Positions 53,878 to 62,479 of a stretch of 64,000 nt of DNA are shown here, one piece after another. Origin of the DNA: 2-12-FULL-35-15 sp036386835. Its GTDB lineage: Bacteria; Bacteroidota; Bacteroidia; 2-12-FULL-35-15. The notes under the pieces were generated by a model, which did no database searches, was not told the origin of the DNA, and worked only from the letters and a program-made list of their open reading frames with translations. Within the stretch, counting starts at the first letter, position 1. Each line of letters starts with the position of its first letter. A program made the translations under genes and the position numbers. The stretch lies in contig DASVUX010000027.1 in assembly GCA_036386835.1 (NCBI GenBank), forward strand, positions 89,506 to 153,505, given 5' to 3'.

Positions 53878-54090
53878 ATGCTCGATATGTATAAGTACAT
53901 TCTTGGGAAGGTGAGCTTTGACAAGAATATTTTTAAGAAGGAGTTGACAAAAGCGTTAAAGAACTTAAAGCACGATGAGGCGAAAAGCCTCGTTAACTGG
54001 TGCCGGATTTCATTTGATGAACAGCTGTTGAAAGGTTTGGAATCAATAGATGAAAACCAGGAGTCAGCAGTAATGCAGTTAGGCGCATAG
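53878..54090 (+). CDS. Conserved small hypothetical protein, 70 residues
   Basis: A 70-residue helical protein (MYKYILGKVSFDKNIFKKEL...NWCRISF). Similar short proteins beginning MYxxILxKVSFD are recalled from Bacteroidota; none has a known role. AGGAG at 53865-53869 supports the ATG at 53878, although 53887 gives the conserved start. It follows the Dps-like gene by 17 bases, so they are probably co-transcribed. Its stop is one base from the convergent SpoIIE gene stop. The conserved NWC motif may bind metal or a partner. Confidence 0.75.
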   Translation: MLDMYKYILGKVSFDKNIFKKELTKALKNLKHDEAKSLVNWCRISFDEQLLKGLESIDENQESAVMQLGA

Positions 54091-54091
54091 T

Positions 54092-56254
54092 CTACCCTGC
54101 AAACCTGACACCGAAGATACACACATCATCTACCTGTTCCAGGTTCCCTTTCCAATTCCCCAATGCTGCTTCAAGCATCTGTTTCTGCGTTTCCGGTTCC
54201 AGGTGGGCTATGGAAAGCAACAGTTCCTGTAGCTGCTTATACTTGAATTTTTTTCCTTTTTCCCCTCCAAACTGATCAGCATAGCCATCAGTAAAAATAT
54301 AGATCATATCATTCTTTTCCAGTGGAACAGAATGCGTAGTAAACGGCCGCGCATTCTCAAATTTCCCTATAGGCTGTTTATCCGCCTTATATTCGATCAA
54401 TGAATTATTCCTGATGATCCATAATGGATTATTCGCACCGGACCATTGAAGTTCGCTGGTTTGTTGATTCAATTTGCATAGAGAGATATCCATGCCGTCT
54501 TTCACTTCCTGGTCACTCTTCTCGAACGTTTCTATCACAAGGTCACGGGTTTTATCAAGGATCTTTCCAGGCTCATCCTGGCGGAATTCGCGCACGCTCC
54601 TGTTCAGGGCATTATGACAAACCACGCTTACCATAGCTCCCGGAACACCATGCCCGGTACAATCTGCTGCTGCAAAAACAATATTCCCGTTAGAAGCTTC
54701 CAGCCAGTAAAAGTCTCCAGCTACAATGTCCTTCGGTTGATAATATACAAAAGATTGCGGAAGGAATTGTTTAATAAGGCGGGCAGGAGGAAGGATGGCC
54801 TGCTGGATCCTTTTGGCATAATTGATACTGTCAGTGATTTCCTTGTTCTTTTCATCCACCATTTCCTTTTGAAGTTCAACCATTTCTTTCTGCTCTTCAA
54901 CAATATTCTTCTGCTTTTCAATAATCGCCTTTTGCTGACGGGTTACACGGAAGCGATTATAAAGGAAAAAAGAAAACACCAATACAATCAGCAGTCCCGC
55001 AACAGAAGAATAAATGATCATTCTCTGCTGCTTTACTTCAGCTTCATGTTCAAGCTCACTCTTTTCTTTTTCTTTAGTTATTTCCAGTTCCCGCTTGTCA
55101 AATGAATACTTCATTTGCTGTTTGATCGCTTCCTGTTTTGTTTCATCACTAAGAAGGCTGTCCGACATTTCCTTAAACCCTTTATAAGCAAGAAATGCCT
55201 GTTTATAATCGCCTTTTTTCTCATAGATCAGGCTCACTGTTTCATAACTTTCACGCATTCTTTCCGGGAACCCCAGTTCAATGGAAAGCTTCAACCCTTC
55301 TTCCGCATATTTCAGCGCAGACGATAAATCACCTTCATCATAAAGGAAGATCGCCATGTGGTCAGCTGCTGAGGCCATACGCGATTTATTATTGGCAATT
55401 TTTGCCTCCCTGAGCGAATGCTCAAAGTAAAATTTCGCAGAATCTTTAATACCAAGTTTCCGGTAAGTATCCCCGATATTCCCATAAACAGAAGAAAGGG
55501 TTTTGTGGTCTTCCAGTTTTTTCCGGATGGCACTACTTTTCTGGTAATGTTCCAGCGCCTTGCGGTATTCTCCTGTCTTTTTATAAATCCCTCCCACGTT
55601 ATTATAAATCAGCGCAATCCCGATCTGGTCATTCACTTTTTCAAAAAAGGTAAGTGCCATCATAAACGTCTCAAGGCTTTTTTTCAGGTCCCCCTGCGCC
55701 TGGTAGATGTAGGCAATATTGTTGTAAGACTCGCCAATGCCGCTGTAATCATTTATCGTTTCCCGGAGCTTCAGGCTTTTGAAATAATATTCAAGTCCCC
55801 GTTCAATATCCCCCTGGTTCTCATAAACAAAACCGATGTTGTTGTATGATTTTGCAAGAAACAGGTGATAGCCCGATTCCTCAAATGCAGGGATGCTTTG
55901 TTCGTAATATTCGATTGCTTTCATCACTTCGCCACGGTCCATGGCAAGGATTCCTAAATTGTTTATTGAGGCTGCTTTATACAGGTAGAGGCGCTCCCGG
56001 CCTTTCCCGGAATATTTCGGGATAGCTTCATCCGCAAGACGGATAACTTCATTATTAATCCGGAGCGATTGCTCCGGGTCGGAAGCATACCATGCATCTG
56101 CAAGTTCGGACATAATGCTGATCCGTAACGTATCGATTTCTGCCTTATCCAGCTCTTTCTGCAGAGAGTCAATTGCGTTTTGTTCCTGTGCAAAAAGAGG
56201 AAAAAAACAGGTTATGAAGCTAACTAAAATTGCGATCCAGGTTTTCATATACAA
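54092..56254 (-). CDS. TPR-TM-coiled-coil-SpoIIE phosphatase, full length
   Basis: A 720-residue protein with the same architecture as the operon leader at 22967: signal peptide (FFPLFAQ), TPR repeats (about 60-380, e.g. NIGFVYENQGDIERGLEYYF), transmembrane helix (IIYSSVAGLLIVLVFSFFLY), long coiled coil with repeated EKQKNIVEEQKEMVELQKEM, switch helix DSINYAKRIQQAILPPARL, and a complete SpoIIE domain (GDFYWLEAS, AAADCTGHGVPGAMVSV, KDGMDISL, FTDGYADQFGGEKGKKFKY). The coiled coil is longer than in the other copies. It is monocistronic, convergent with the 70-residue gene. Confidence 0.92.
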   Translation of the reverse strand: MYMKTWIAILVSFITCFFPLFAQEQNAIDSLQKELDKAEIDTLRISIMSELADAWYASDPEQSLRINNEVIRLADEAIPKYSGKGRERLYLYKAASINNLGILAMDRGEVMKAIEYYEQSIPAFEESGYHLFLAKSYNNIGFVYENQGDIERGLEYYFKSLKLRETINDYSGIGESYNNIAYIYQAQGDLKKSLETFMMALTFFEKVNDQIGIALIYNNVGGIYKKTGEYRKALEHYQKSSAIRKKLEDHKTLSSVYGNIGDTYRKLGIKDSAKFYFEHSLREAKIANNKSRMASAADHMAIFLYDEGDLSSALKYAEEGLKLSIELGFPERMRESYETVSLIYEKKGDYKQAFLAYKGFKEMSDSLLSDETKQEAIKQQMKYSFDKRELEITKEKEKSELEHEAEVKQQRMIIYSSVAGLLIVLVFSFFLYNRFRVTRQQKAIIEKQKNIVEEQKEMVELQKEMVDEKNKEITDSINYAKRIQQAILPPARLIKQFLPQSFVYYQPKDIVAGDFYWLEASNGNIVFAAADCTGHGVPGAMVSVVCHNALNRSVREFRQDEPGKILDKTRDLVIETFEKSDQEVKDGMDISLCKLNQQTSELQWSGANNPLWIIRNNSLIEYKADKQPIGKFENARPFTTHSVPLEKNDMIYIFTDGYADQFGGEKGKKFKYKQLQELLLSIAHLEPETQKQMLEAALGNWKGNLEQVDDVCIFGVRFAG

Positions 56255-56374
56255 TTATACTTAAAAACCTTTCTGAAAAGCGCTAAAAATCTCTTAATGT
56301 AGTTTTATTAAGTAAGATTTTACAGAGATTTTATGGTATGTTTTTTTAATAAAATGGTATAAAAATATACTCCA

Positions 56375-56710
56375 ATGAAACATTTACTACTTCTCCTGCT
56401 TTTTACCGCAATTACTTCACTTACCAAAGCACAGGTGACCACGCCTGTAACGATTGATAAAGGGGTTTCTATCCTTGGCAATGATGCGCTTCAGAAGATC
56501 GATATTACCCTGAATAGCGAAAAAGAGATTTCAAACCTGCTTGTGCTTGTCACGGATAAGGATGGACAGACAATCTTCCTGGAAAACCTTTATCGTTTTA
56601 AAGGTGATTACAAAAACAGTGTTGACCTCAAAGAGGTGGGTAAGGGACAATACTCAGTAAAGGTTGTGAGGGATGAGAATATTATTAACCAGGAGATTAT
56701 AATTCGTTAG
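56375..56710 (+). CDS. Small secreted beta-sandwich protein (sorting-domain-like)
   Basis: A 111-residue exported protein with a signal peptide ending SLTKAQ. The mature 90 residues have the strand pattern of a Por-type sorting domain or DUF3244-like sandwich: KIDITLNSEKEISNLLVLVT, DGQTIFLENLYRF, VDLKEVGKGQYSVKVVRDEN. It is not attached to any enzyme. The gene ends two bases before the giant T9SS enzyme gene, so the two are co-translated. A structural or chaperone-like partner role for the downstream protein is an inference. Confidence 0.75.
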   Translation: MKHLLLLLLFTAITSLTKAQVTTPVTIDKGVSILGNDALQKIDITLNSEKEISNLLVLVTDKDGQTIFLENLYRFKGDYKNSVDLKEVGKGQYSVKVVRDENIINQEIIIR

Positions 56711-56712
56711 AC

Positions 56713-59700
56713 ATGAAAAACATTACTATTAAATTAACATTATTAATTCATTTCGTTTTGCTCGCTGCAGGCGCCTTCGCACAGTTAAAATCAATCGTGT
56801 ACGATTTTGACGGGCTGAATATTAACCAGACCGATCTTCCCGAAGGTGATTATGCTGTGAATGACCTGAGCTACAGAATTGCAGCAAACCCGCTTGCAGC
56901 GAACGACATGATAGGCGACAGGGTTCTGAAGATTAACCTTGGCTGGAACAAGGGTAATGGCGCATTCGGACGGGGTATTTCAAGGTATGTTGAATTTGAT
57001 CATAACCTTGACAGGTTAAATTTCTTCTTTTATAATCCTGTATCCAATAACCAGGATGCTGTTTTTGATGTGGTAATTGCTGATGATGATAATTTCAGTA
57101 ATTCATACCAGCTTGCTTATGATGATACCTGGAAAAGATCGCTGGTACTGCCGGGCTCTTCCGGATGGCAGTTCATTTCAATTCCGTTGAAAGACTTTAC
57201 CGATATGAATACAGGCGGAAATGGCATCTTTGATATCGCATTCACTTCCAATAAAGGAATGCTCCTGATGACAGAGTTCCGTTTCCGGAAACCTTCATCA
57301 ACCGCAGGAAATCCAACTTTCTATCTTGACATGATCAATTTTTCAGAAGGTAACCTCCCGCGGGGAGCCACTGTTTTTGACCTTCCACCTAAAGCAGCCA
57401 CCGATTACTGCTTGCTGGGCGCATACAATAACGAAGCGCGCGGGCAGGAATACATGAGTCCGGGCCATGTTGAAGCACTTTTTCCCTCCTCCCCTGGAAA
57501 GAAGTTGAAATATACTAACTGGTTCCTGCATTGGGGGATTGATGGTACTCCTGTACCTAAACAGCTTCCGGGAAATGAAGTTCAGATACTCCTCAATAAC
57601 GGTTACACTCCAATTATAACCTGGGAACCTATGTTTCTTGGATATGATCGTCTTGATCCTGTCCAGCCCCGGCTCCAGAATATAATTAACGGTGATTACA
57701 ATACCTATATAGATAATTTCGCGAACAAGATGAAGACTTATACAGACACCGTCATCATCCGCTTTATGCATGAGTTTGAAGGAGACTGGTATTCATGGTC
57801 ATTAACCCATAATAACATGGATGCCGCAAAATATGTTGCTGCGTTCCGTCATGTGGTCGATCGTTTCAGGGCGAGGGGAGTCACCAAGGTAAAATGGATG
57901 TGGTGTGTCAATTCTGATTATTATCCGTACAAATCATACAATTGGGTGGTGCCCGCCTATCCCGGGGATGCATATGTGGATATCATCGCGACAGATATTT
58001 ATAATAATCATTATCCGACCGCACTCCCCTGGTGGAGGTCATTCAGATGGCAGACAGCAGAAACGTATTATTACCTCACGAAATATTTTCCCAATAAACC
58101 TTTATATATCTGCGAGGTAGGCTGCAGGGAAAGGTTCAGCAGTGAAGATCCTTCTTCTGAAAGCAAAGGCGCCTGGTATGCGCGGATGGACAAAGAGCTC
58201 CAGTCGGAATTCAGAAAAGTACGGGCGTTGGTGTTCTTTAATTCCGCTCCTGACCAGAACTGGTTCATAAATTCTTCCGCTTCCGCACTGCAGTCTTTAA
58301 CAGATAATATCTGGAATGATAATTATTATTTTAAATCTGTTTCAGCTCCTCCTTCGGCCTGCAGCGGAACCGGGACCATTTCAAGGGAAGTCTGGAATGG
58401 TGTAAGCGGCACATCAATTACCGCGATCCCGTTTTCTTCTCCGCCTTCATCTACCGGCACATTAACATCATTTCAGTGCCCGGAAAATATAGCTGATAAC
58501 TACGGTCAGCGCGTCAGGGGATTCCTGTGTCCGCCCGTAACAGGGAATTATATCTTCTGGATTGCGAGTGATGACAACAGTGAGCTTTGGTTAAGCACAA
58601 ATGATCAGCCGGGAAATAAGCAGAAAATTGCATCAGTCTCAGGATGGACTTTCCCGAGGGAATGGACGAAATATCCCTCACAGCAATCCGTAACAAAATA
58701 CCTTGTAGCCGGGCAGAAGTATTATATAGAAGCCCTCCATAAAGAAGGAGCACAGGGCGATCATCTTGCTGTGGGCTGGCAGCTTCCTAATGGTGCCCAG
58801 GAAAGGCCGATCCCGGGAATGAGATTGCTCCCTTTCTCTAATCCGCCTTTAACAACAATTGATCTGATAACTGCCGGTGGAAGCTGGAAGTATCTGGATA
58901 ATGGCACAAACCAGGGCACCGCATGGAGAGGAAATACATTTAATGACGGTACCTGGAAAACCGGGAATACCGAACTGGGATATGGTGATGGAGGGGAAGC
59001 AACTGTAGTGGGATATGGGCCATCATCAACCAGCAAATACATCACAACTTACTTCCGGAGAAAATTTACGATCAATGATATTTCCGGGATCACCGGACTG
59101 GAATTAAGTCTTATCAGGGATGACGGAGCAGTGGTGTACCTGAACGGGGTAGAGATCTACAGGAATAATCTTCCGGCAGGAACAATCTCATATAATACGT
59201 TGGCATCAACATACATTGACGGACTCTCGGAAGCTGCATACGTAACAGCCAATGTAAGTTCTTCCGCTTTGATCACAGGAACGAACGTGATCGCAGTCGA
59301 GATTCACCAGAACAGCGGTAACAGTTCCGATATAAGTTTCAACCTGAAATTGAAAGCCTCTAAAGCAACTGCACCGGCCCCGGCTGCCGCTCCACGAAAT
59401 GTGTTCGCGGTTATAGGTGATTACGGCTTTAGCGGACCTGATGAAGCTGCAGTAGCCAATCTTGTTAAATCATGGCAGCCTGAATATATACTTACTGTTG
59501 GGGATAATAATTATCCGGACGGGCTTGCATCAACAATTGATAATAATGTCGGCCGGTATTATCATGACTACATCCATCCTTACACCGGCTCATTCGGACA
59601 AGGTGCTGCGGTAAATAAGTTTTTTCCTACTCCGGGAAATCATGACTACAACACTCCGGGGGCTCAGCCATATTATCAATATTTTACGCTGCCGGGTAAT

Positions 59701-61032
59701 GAGAGATACTATGATTTTATAAAGGGTGATGTTCATTTCTTTGCACTCAACAGCGATACCATGGAAATTCATGGTACTTCAGCCACTTCTCAGCAGGCAA
59801 TATGGCTTAAGAATAAACTTGCGGCCTCCACTTCGAAATGGAAGGTAGTTTATTTCCATCATGCACCGTTTTGCTCCGACCAGGTGCACGGAAGCACAGC
59901 TTATATAAACTGGCCTTTTCAATTATGGGGTGCAGATGCCGTGATCTCAGGGCATTCGCATGTTTATGAGAGAGTAATGAAGAATGGCTTTGCATACATG
60001 GTAGTCGGGCTGGGGGGGCACAGTAAATATTCAATGATTCCTACTCCTGTAGCAGGAAGTGTCAAAAGGTACAATGGAAATTTCGGAGCGATGCAGGTAG
60101 AGGTGAAAACGGATACGCTGAGGTTCAAATTCTATGACGTAAATAATAATCTTATCGATAATTATCCTTTAATAAAAGCACGAAGTGAACGTTCAGAGCT
60201 GCTTGCTGCGAACATCACAGCTAAAGGTCCCGCAACATTCTGTGAAGGGGGGAAAGTGCTCTTAAATGCAGATTCTCTTCCTGGCGCCAGGTATCAATGG
60301 ATATTGAATGGACAGGAGCTGGCAGGCGCTGATAAAATTAATTATGTAGCCGCAGCTGATGGCGATTACCAGGTCAGAGTTACCAATGATGGCAATACCG
60401 CATGGTCAGCACCTTTAAAAGTGGCTGTTAATTCTGGTTTAACTGCAAGGATCACGACAGGAGGAAGCACCTCCATCTGCAGGAATGAAAAAGTACCATT
60501 GTATGCGAATACCTGCAGTAATTATCAATACCAGTGGAAAAGGGACGGTGAAGATATTCCGGGAGCTACAAACGAAACCTATTATGCCGATATGCCCGGA
60601 AGCTATCAGGTAATGATCGTCAGCGGATCCTCTGTGGCCTGGTCAGCCTTAGCCCAGGTAACGTTAAACGATTGCGGTACTGCCGATTCATCCGGGATCA
60701 CTGAAACGGAGCCGCCCGCACTGGCATTAGTTGCACCGGTTCCTGCTGCATCCGGAAATATCAATAATTTTTTCAGGGTAAACGTTTATCCGAACCCGAC
60801 CACAGGACTTTTCACTTTTGATTTTTGCCTTGAGGATGATTCCGAGGCAGAATTGGAAGTAAGGGTGCTGAATTCTGTTGGACAAACGGTTTACCGGACG
60901 CCTCCTACCAGGTTCAGTGGATGTGTGAACGAAACGATTGAATTGGAAAGTAATCTGGCAACAGGCGTTTACTTTCTTCAGGTGCGCATCGGGAACCGGA
61001 CAGAAAATGTGAAGATCATATTAAACCGCTAA
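56713..61032 (+). CDS. Giant T9SS-secreted multidomain enzyme: GH26 + PA14 + metallophosphoesterase
   Basis: A 1439-residue exported protein (signal peptide ends GAFAQ, residue 24). A carbohydrate-binding-like beta-sandwich (25-215) precedes a GH26-type barrel (about 225-545) with acid/base E354 in RFMHEFEGDWYSW and nucleophile E468 in YICEVGC; GH26 enzymes are beta-mannanases or beta-glucanases. A PA14-like domain follows (about 555-710), then a jelly-roll (about 715-885). Residues 895-1150 are a calcineurin-like metallophosphoesterase with GDYG (903), VGDNNY (D931), GNHD (976-978), HHAP (1049-1050) and GHSHVYE (1081-1083). Two Ig-like segments and a type A sorting domain (VNVYPNPTTGLFTF, from about 1355) end it. 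All predicted catalytic residues are present. Confidence 0.9.
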   Translation: MKNITIKLTLLIHFVLLAAGAFAQLKSIVYDFDGLNINQTDLPEGDYAVNDLSYRIAANPLAANDMIGDRVLKINLGWNKGNGAFGRGISRYVEFDHNLDRLNFFFYNPVSNNQDAVFDVVIADDDNFSNSYQLAYDDTWKRSLVLPGSSGWQFISIPLKDFTDMNTGGNGIFDIAFTSNKGMLLMTEFRFRKPSSTAGNPTFYLDMINFSEGNLPRGATVFDLPPKAATDYCLLGAYNNEARGQEYMSPGHVEALFPSSPGKKLKYTNWFLHWGIDGTPVPKQLPGNEVQILLNNGYTPIITWEPMFLGYDRLDPVQPRLQNIINGDYNTYIDNFANKMKTYTDTVIIRFMHEFEGDWYSWSLTHNNMDAAKYVAAFRHVVDRFRARGVTKVKWMWCVNSDYYPYKSYNWVVPAYPGDAYVDIIATDIYNNHYPTALPWWRSFRWQTAETYYYLTKYFPNKPLYICEVGCRERFSSEDPSSESKGAWYARMDKELQSEFRKVRALVFFNSAPDQNWFINSSASALQSLTDNIWNDNYYFKSVSAPPSACSGTGTISREVWNGVSGTSITAIPFSSPPSSTGTLTSFQCPENIADNYGQRVRGFLCPPVTGNYIFWIASDDNSELWLSTNDQPGNKQKIASVSGWTFPREWTKYPSQQSVTKYLVAGQKYYIEALHKEGAQGDHLAVGWQLPNGAQERPIPGMRLLPFSNPPLTTIDLITAGGSWKYLDNGTNQGTAWRGNTFNDGTWKTGNTELGYGDGGEATVVGYGPSSTSKYITTYFRRKFTINDISGITGLELSLIRDDGAVVYLNGVEIYRNNLPAGTISYNTLASTYIDGLSEAAYVTANVSSSALITGTNVIAVEIHQNSGNSSDISFNLKLKASKATAPAPAAAPRNVFAVIGDYGFSGPDEAAVANLVKSWQPEYILTVGDNNYPDGLASTIDNNVGRYYHDYIHPYTGSFGQGAAVNKFFPTPGNHDYNTPGAQPYYQYFTLPGNERYYDFIKGDVHFFALNSDTMEIHGTSATSQQAIWLKNKLAASTSKWKVVYFHHAPFCSDQVHGSTAYINWPFQLWGADAVISGHSHVYERVMKNGFAYMVVGLGGHSKYSMIPTPVAGSVKRYNGNFGAMQVEVKTDTLRFKFYDVNNNLIDNYPLIKARSERSELLAANITAKGPATFCEGGKVLLNADSLPGARYQWILNGQELAGADKINYVAAADGDYQVRVTNDGNTAWSAPLKVAVNSGLTARITTGGSTSICRNEKVPLYANTCSNYQYQWKRDGEDIPGATNETYYADMPGSYQVMIVSGSSVAWSALAQVTLNDCGTADSSGITETEPPALALVAPVPAASGNINNFFRVNVYPNPTTGLFTFDFCLEDDSEAELEVRVLNSVGQTVYRTPPTRFSGCVNETIELESNLATGVYFLQVRIGNRTENVKIILNR

Positions 61033-61126
61033 TGTGATACTAGCGATTCCTCAGGTTGGGGAAATTTCCCCGGTATTGAATTATGAGAGTTGCTCTTCCG
61101 GCACCCGATGAGAAGTTAATTCGGTT

Positions 61127-61158
61127 TGACTGGCGATTGGAAGATTCTGACTGGCGAT
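61127..61158 (+). promoter_or_regulatory. Direct repeat TGACTGGCGAT x2, putative operator
   Basis: TGACTGGCGAT occurs at 61127-61137 and 61148-61158, with starts 21 bases (two helical turns) apart, about 75-105 bases upstream of the 38-residue gene. The core CTGGCGATAAAA at the second copy recurs at 53321-53332 upstream of the Dps-like gene. This suggests a shared regulator or alternative sigma factor site. Confidence 0.45.
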
Positions 61159-61230
61159 AAAAGGCAATTACCCGGTTTGGATGGCATAGAATTCGAAAGA
61201 TATTTAGTAAATAAACTAAAAATAAAAATT

Positions 61231-61347
61231 ATGAAAAAGCTGATTCTATTGACTTTAGGGGCTGCAGCAGCGTACAAAGTCGCAAAACATTACAACGTAA
61301 CTCTTGATGATGTTAAGAAACTTGTTTTACCGTTGACAAAAAAATAA
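61231..61347 (+). CDS. Small peptide, 38 residues
   Basis: A 38-residue peptide from the ATG at 61231: a short hydrophobic N-terminus (LILLTLGAAAAYKVAKHY) followed by a charged tail (LDDVKKLVLPLTKK). It is followed 16 bases later by a clear terminator and preceded by a repeat-bearing upstream region. The open frame reaches back to 61126, but without a good start. It may be a small membrane-associated stress peptide; nothing more specific can be said. Confidence 0.55.
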   Translation: MKKLILLTLGAAAAYKVAKHYNVTLDDVKKLVLPLTKK

Positions 61348-61362
61348 TTAGTTGATATGTTA

Positions 61363-61392
61363 AAAAACGCTCTTCCTAAAGGGCGTTTTTTT
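61363..61392 (+). terminator. Rho-independent terminator
   Basis: A 12-bp stem (61363-61374 with 61379-61390, one G-U pair), loop CCTA and a T8 run, directly after the 38-residue gene. Confidence 0.9.
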
Positions 61393-61424
61393 TATTGATA
61401 TATCTTCTGAAAATTAAAATACTT

Positions 61425-62045
61425 ATGAAAAATAAAGAAGTCAAGGAAAATATAATCCCCTCTCAAAAGGTGGGGAGTGAAACCGGGGCGAAGCATGAAG
61501 TAGTCTGCGATGATGTGCAGCAGGCGCAAGCAACTTTCAATAAAGGTAAAGAGTGCCTACAGGCAATTGATAAGTGGTCGGAGTACTGTACTGTTTCTGC
61601 AATGAAATCAGCATTGACTGACAAGAACGGAAGTGTGGTGACACGCAAGCCGGAGGTCGGGGATTATATCCGCATAGATATTGCCGGTCCGGGGCCTCGT
61701 TCAGGGGATGGGTATGATTGGGTAAGGATTGAAGAAATAATGCAAAGCGGGAATGCGGACCAGGAAGAGGAATTATTTGGAATGAGAGTAAGGCCCGCCT
61801 CGAGTCCTGTTAATTCGGATAGGGACACCTCCCATTTTTATACATCAGAAGCTACAAGTACTTTTATTGTTGAGCGAAAAGGCCTGGTTGTAAGTGCATC
61901 TGAAACAGGTAAAAATGAAGTTCCGAATACTGAAACAGAAAAAATAACCGATAAAGTCCGCAATGCAGTAGTGGCCACCAGTGGAATCGCAGGTTTCTCT
62001 GAAGTACAATGGAAGATGCTTATGAAAGGTTTGCTGTCGGATTAA
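61425..62045 (+). CDS. Hypothetical protein, 206 residues
   Basis: A cytosolic protein of unknown role. The ATG at 61425 is preferred; the 10 preceding codons run through the previous terminator region. The central part (VGDYIRIDIAGPGPRSGDGY, DWVRIEEIM, FGMRVRPASSPVNSDRDTSHFY, ATSTFIVERKGLVVSASE) looks like a compact beta domain that recurs in Bacteroidota hypothetical proteins. The N-terminal 70 residues are hydrophilic with one helix (CLQAIDKWSEYCTVSAM). No catalytic motif is evident. A hairpin follows. Confidence 0.75.
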   Translation: MKNKEVKENIIPSQKVGSETGAKHEVVCDDVQQAQATFNKGKECLQAIDKWSEYCTVSAMKSALTDKNGSVVTRKPEVGDYIRIDIAGPGPRSGDGYDWVRIEEIMQSGNADQEEELFGMRVRPASSPVNSDRDTSHFYTSEATSTFIVERKGLVVSASETGKNEVPNTETEKITDKVRNAVVATSGIAGFSEVQWKMLMKGLLSD

Positions 62046-62075
62046 GACATTCAATAAGAGATGACATAAACAAAC

Positions 62076-62105
62076 AAGCCTTTAAATCATACGATTTAAA
62101 GGCTT
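62076..62105 (+). terminator. Hairpin, probable terminator
   Basis: AAGCCTTTAAATC (62076-62088) and GATTTAAAGGCTT (62093-62105) form a perfect 13-bp stem with an ATAC loop, 31 bases after the stop; the T tract begins six bases later and is interrupted, so termination may be inefficient. Confidence 0.7.
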
Positions 62106-62479
62106 ATTGATTTTTCAAACTCAAAAGGGGAGTCTGCCGACATAAAAGTTGAACAACTGTCAAATGATTCCGTGCATTTTCACCGGAGAAAAAAATCATT
62201 TGGTCACTTTGATCGGGAGTAAACACATTCGGCAATACCAAACTAATATTATGGTAGGGAACACTTCATGTTTGTTTTTTTTTCAATAGTACAACTTAAT
62301 TTATCCTGGCAAAATTTTCAGGCATTTTTGTTAATATCTTGCAAAAATCGTAAAATAATATCCCCAAAAAATGATTTCAAAGTGGCCAACGATTAATTTA
62401 TCCCGTTCAGCGATCACTTTAGGCTGTTTAGCTATCGAGAAATTGGCTTGTTTTTACTTATAGATAATAAAAAGAAAAC
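62106..62479. other. Long intergenic spacer without a gene
   Basis: No ORF here has coding character. The spacer holds a 9-bp inverted repeat (CAAATGATT 62161-62169, AATCATTTG 62194-62202) and several AT-rich tracts. A 30-codon frame from 62371 is too short and has no ribosome-binding site worth reporting. A promoter for the following decayed gene is probably present, but a clear TAnnTTTG box is not seen. Confidence 0.5.

Noticed and set aside
54614..55105. A 163-codon plus-strand ORF
   Set aside because: Antisense of the coiled-coil region of the TPR-SpoIIE gene; phenylalanine- and leucine-rich because of the sense-strand lysine/glutamate codons.
62371..62463. A 30-codon ORF in the spacer before the decayed propeller gene
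   Set aside because: Too short, no ribosome-binding site, no conserved pattern.
62106..62479. tRNA or other structured RNA gene
   Set aside because: No cloverleaf or conserved TTC-loop pattern could be drawn; only a short inverted repeat is present.
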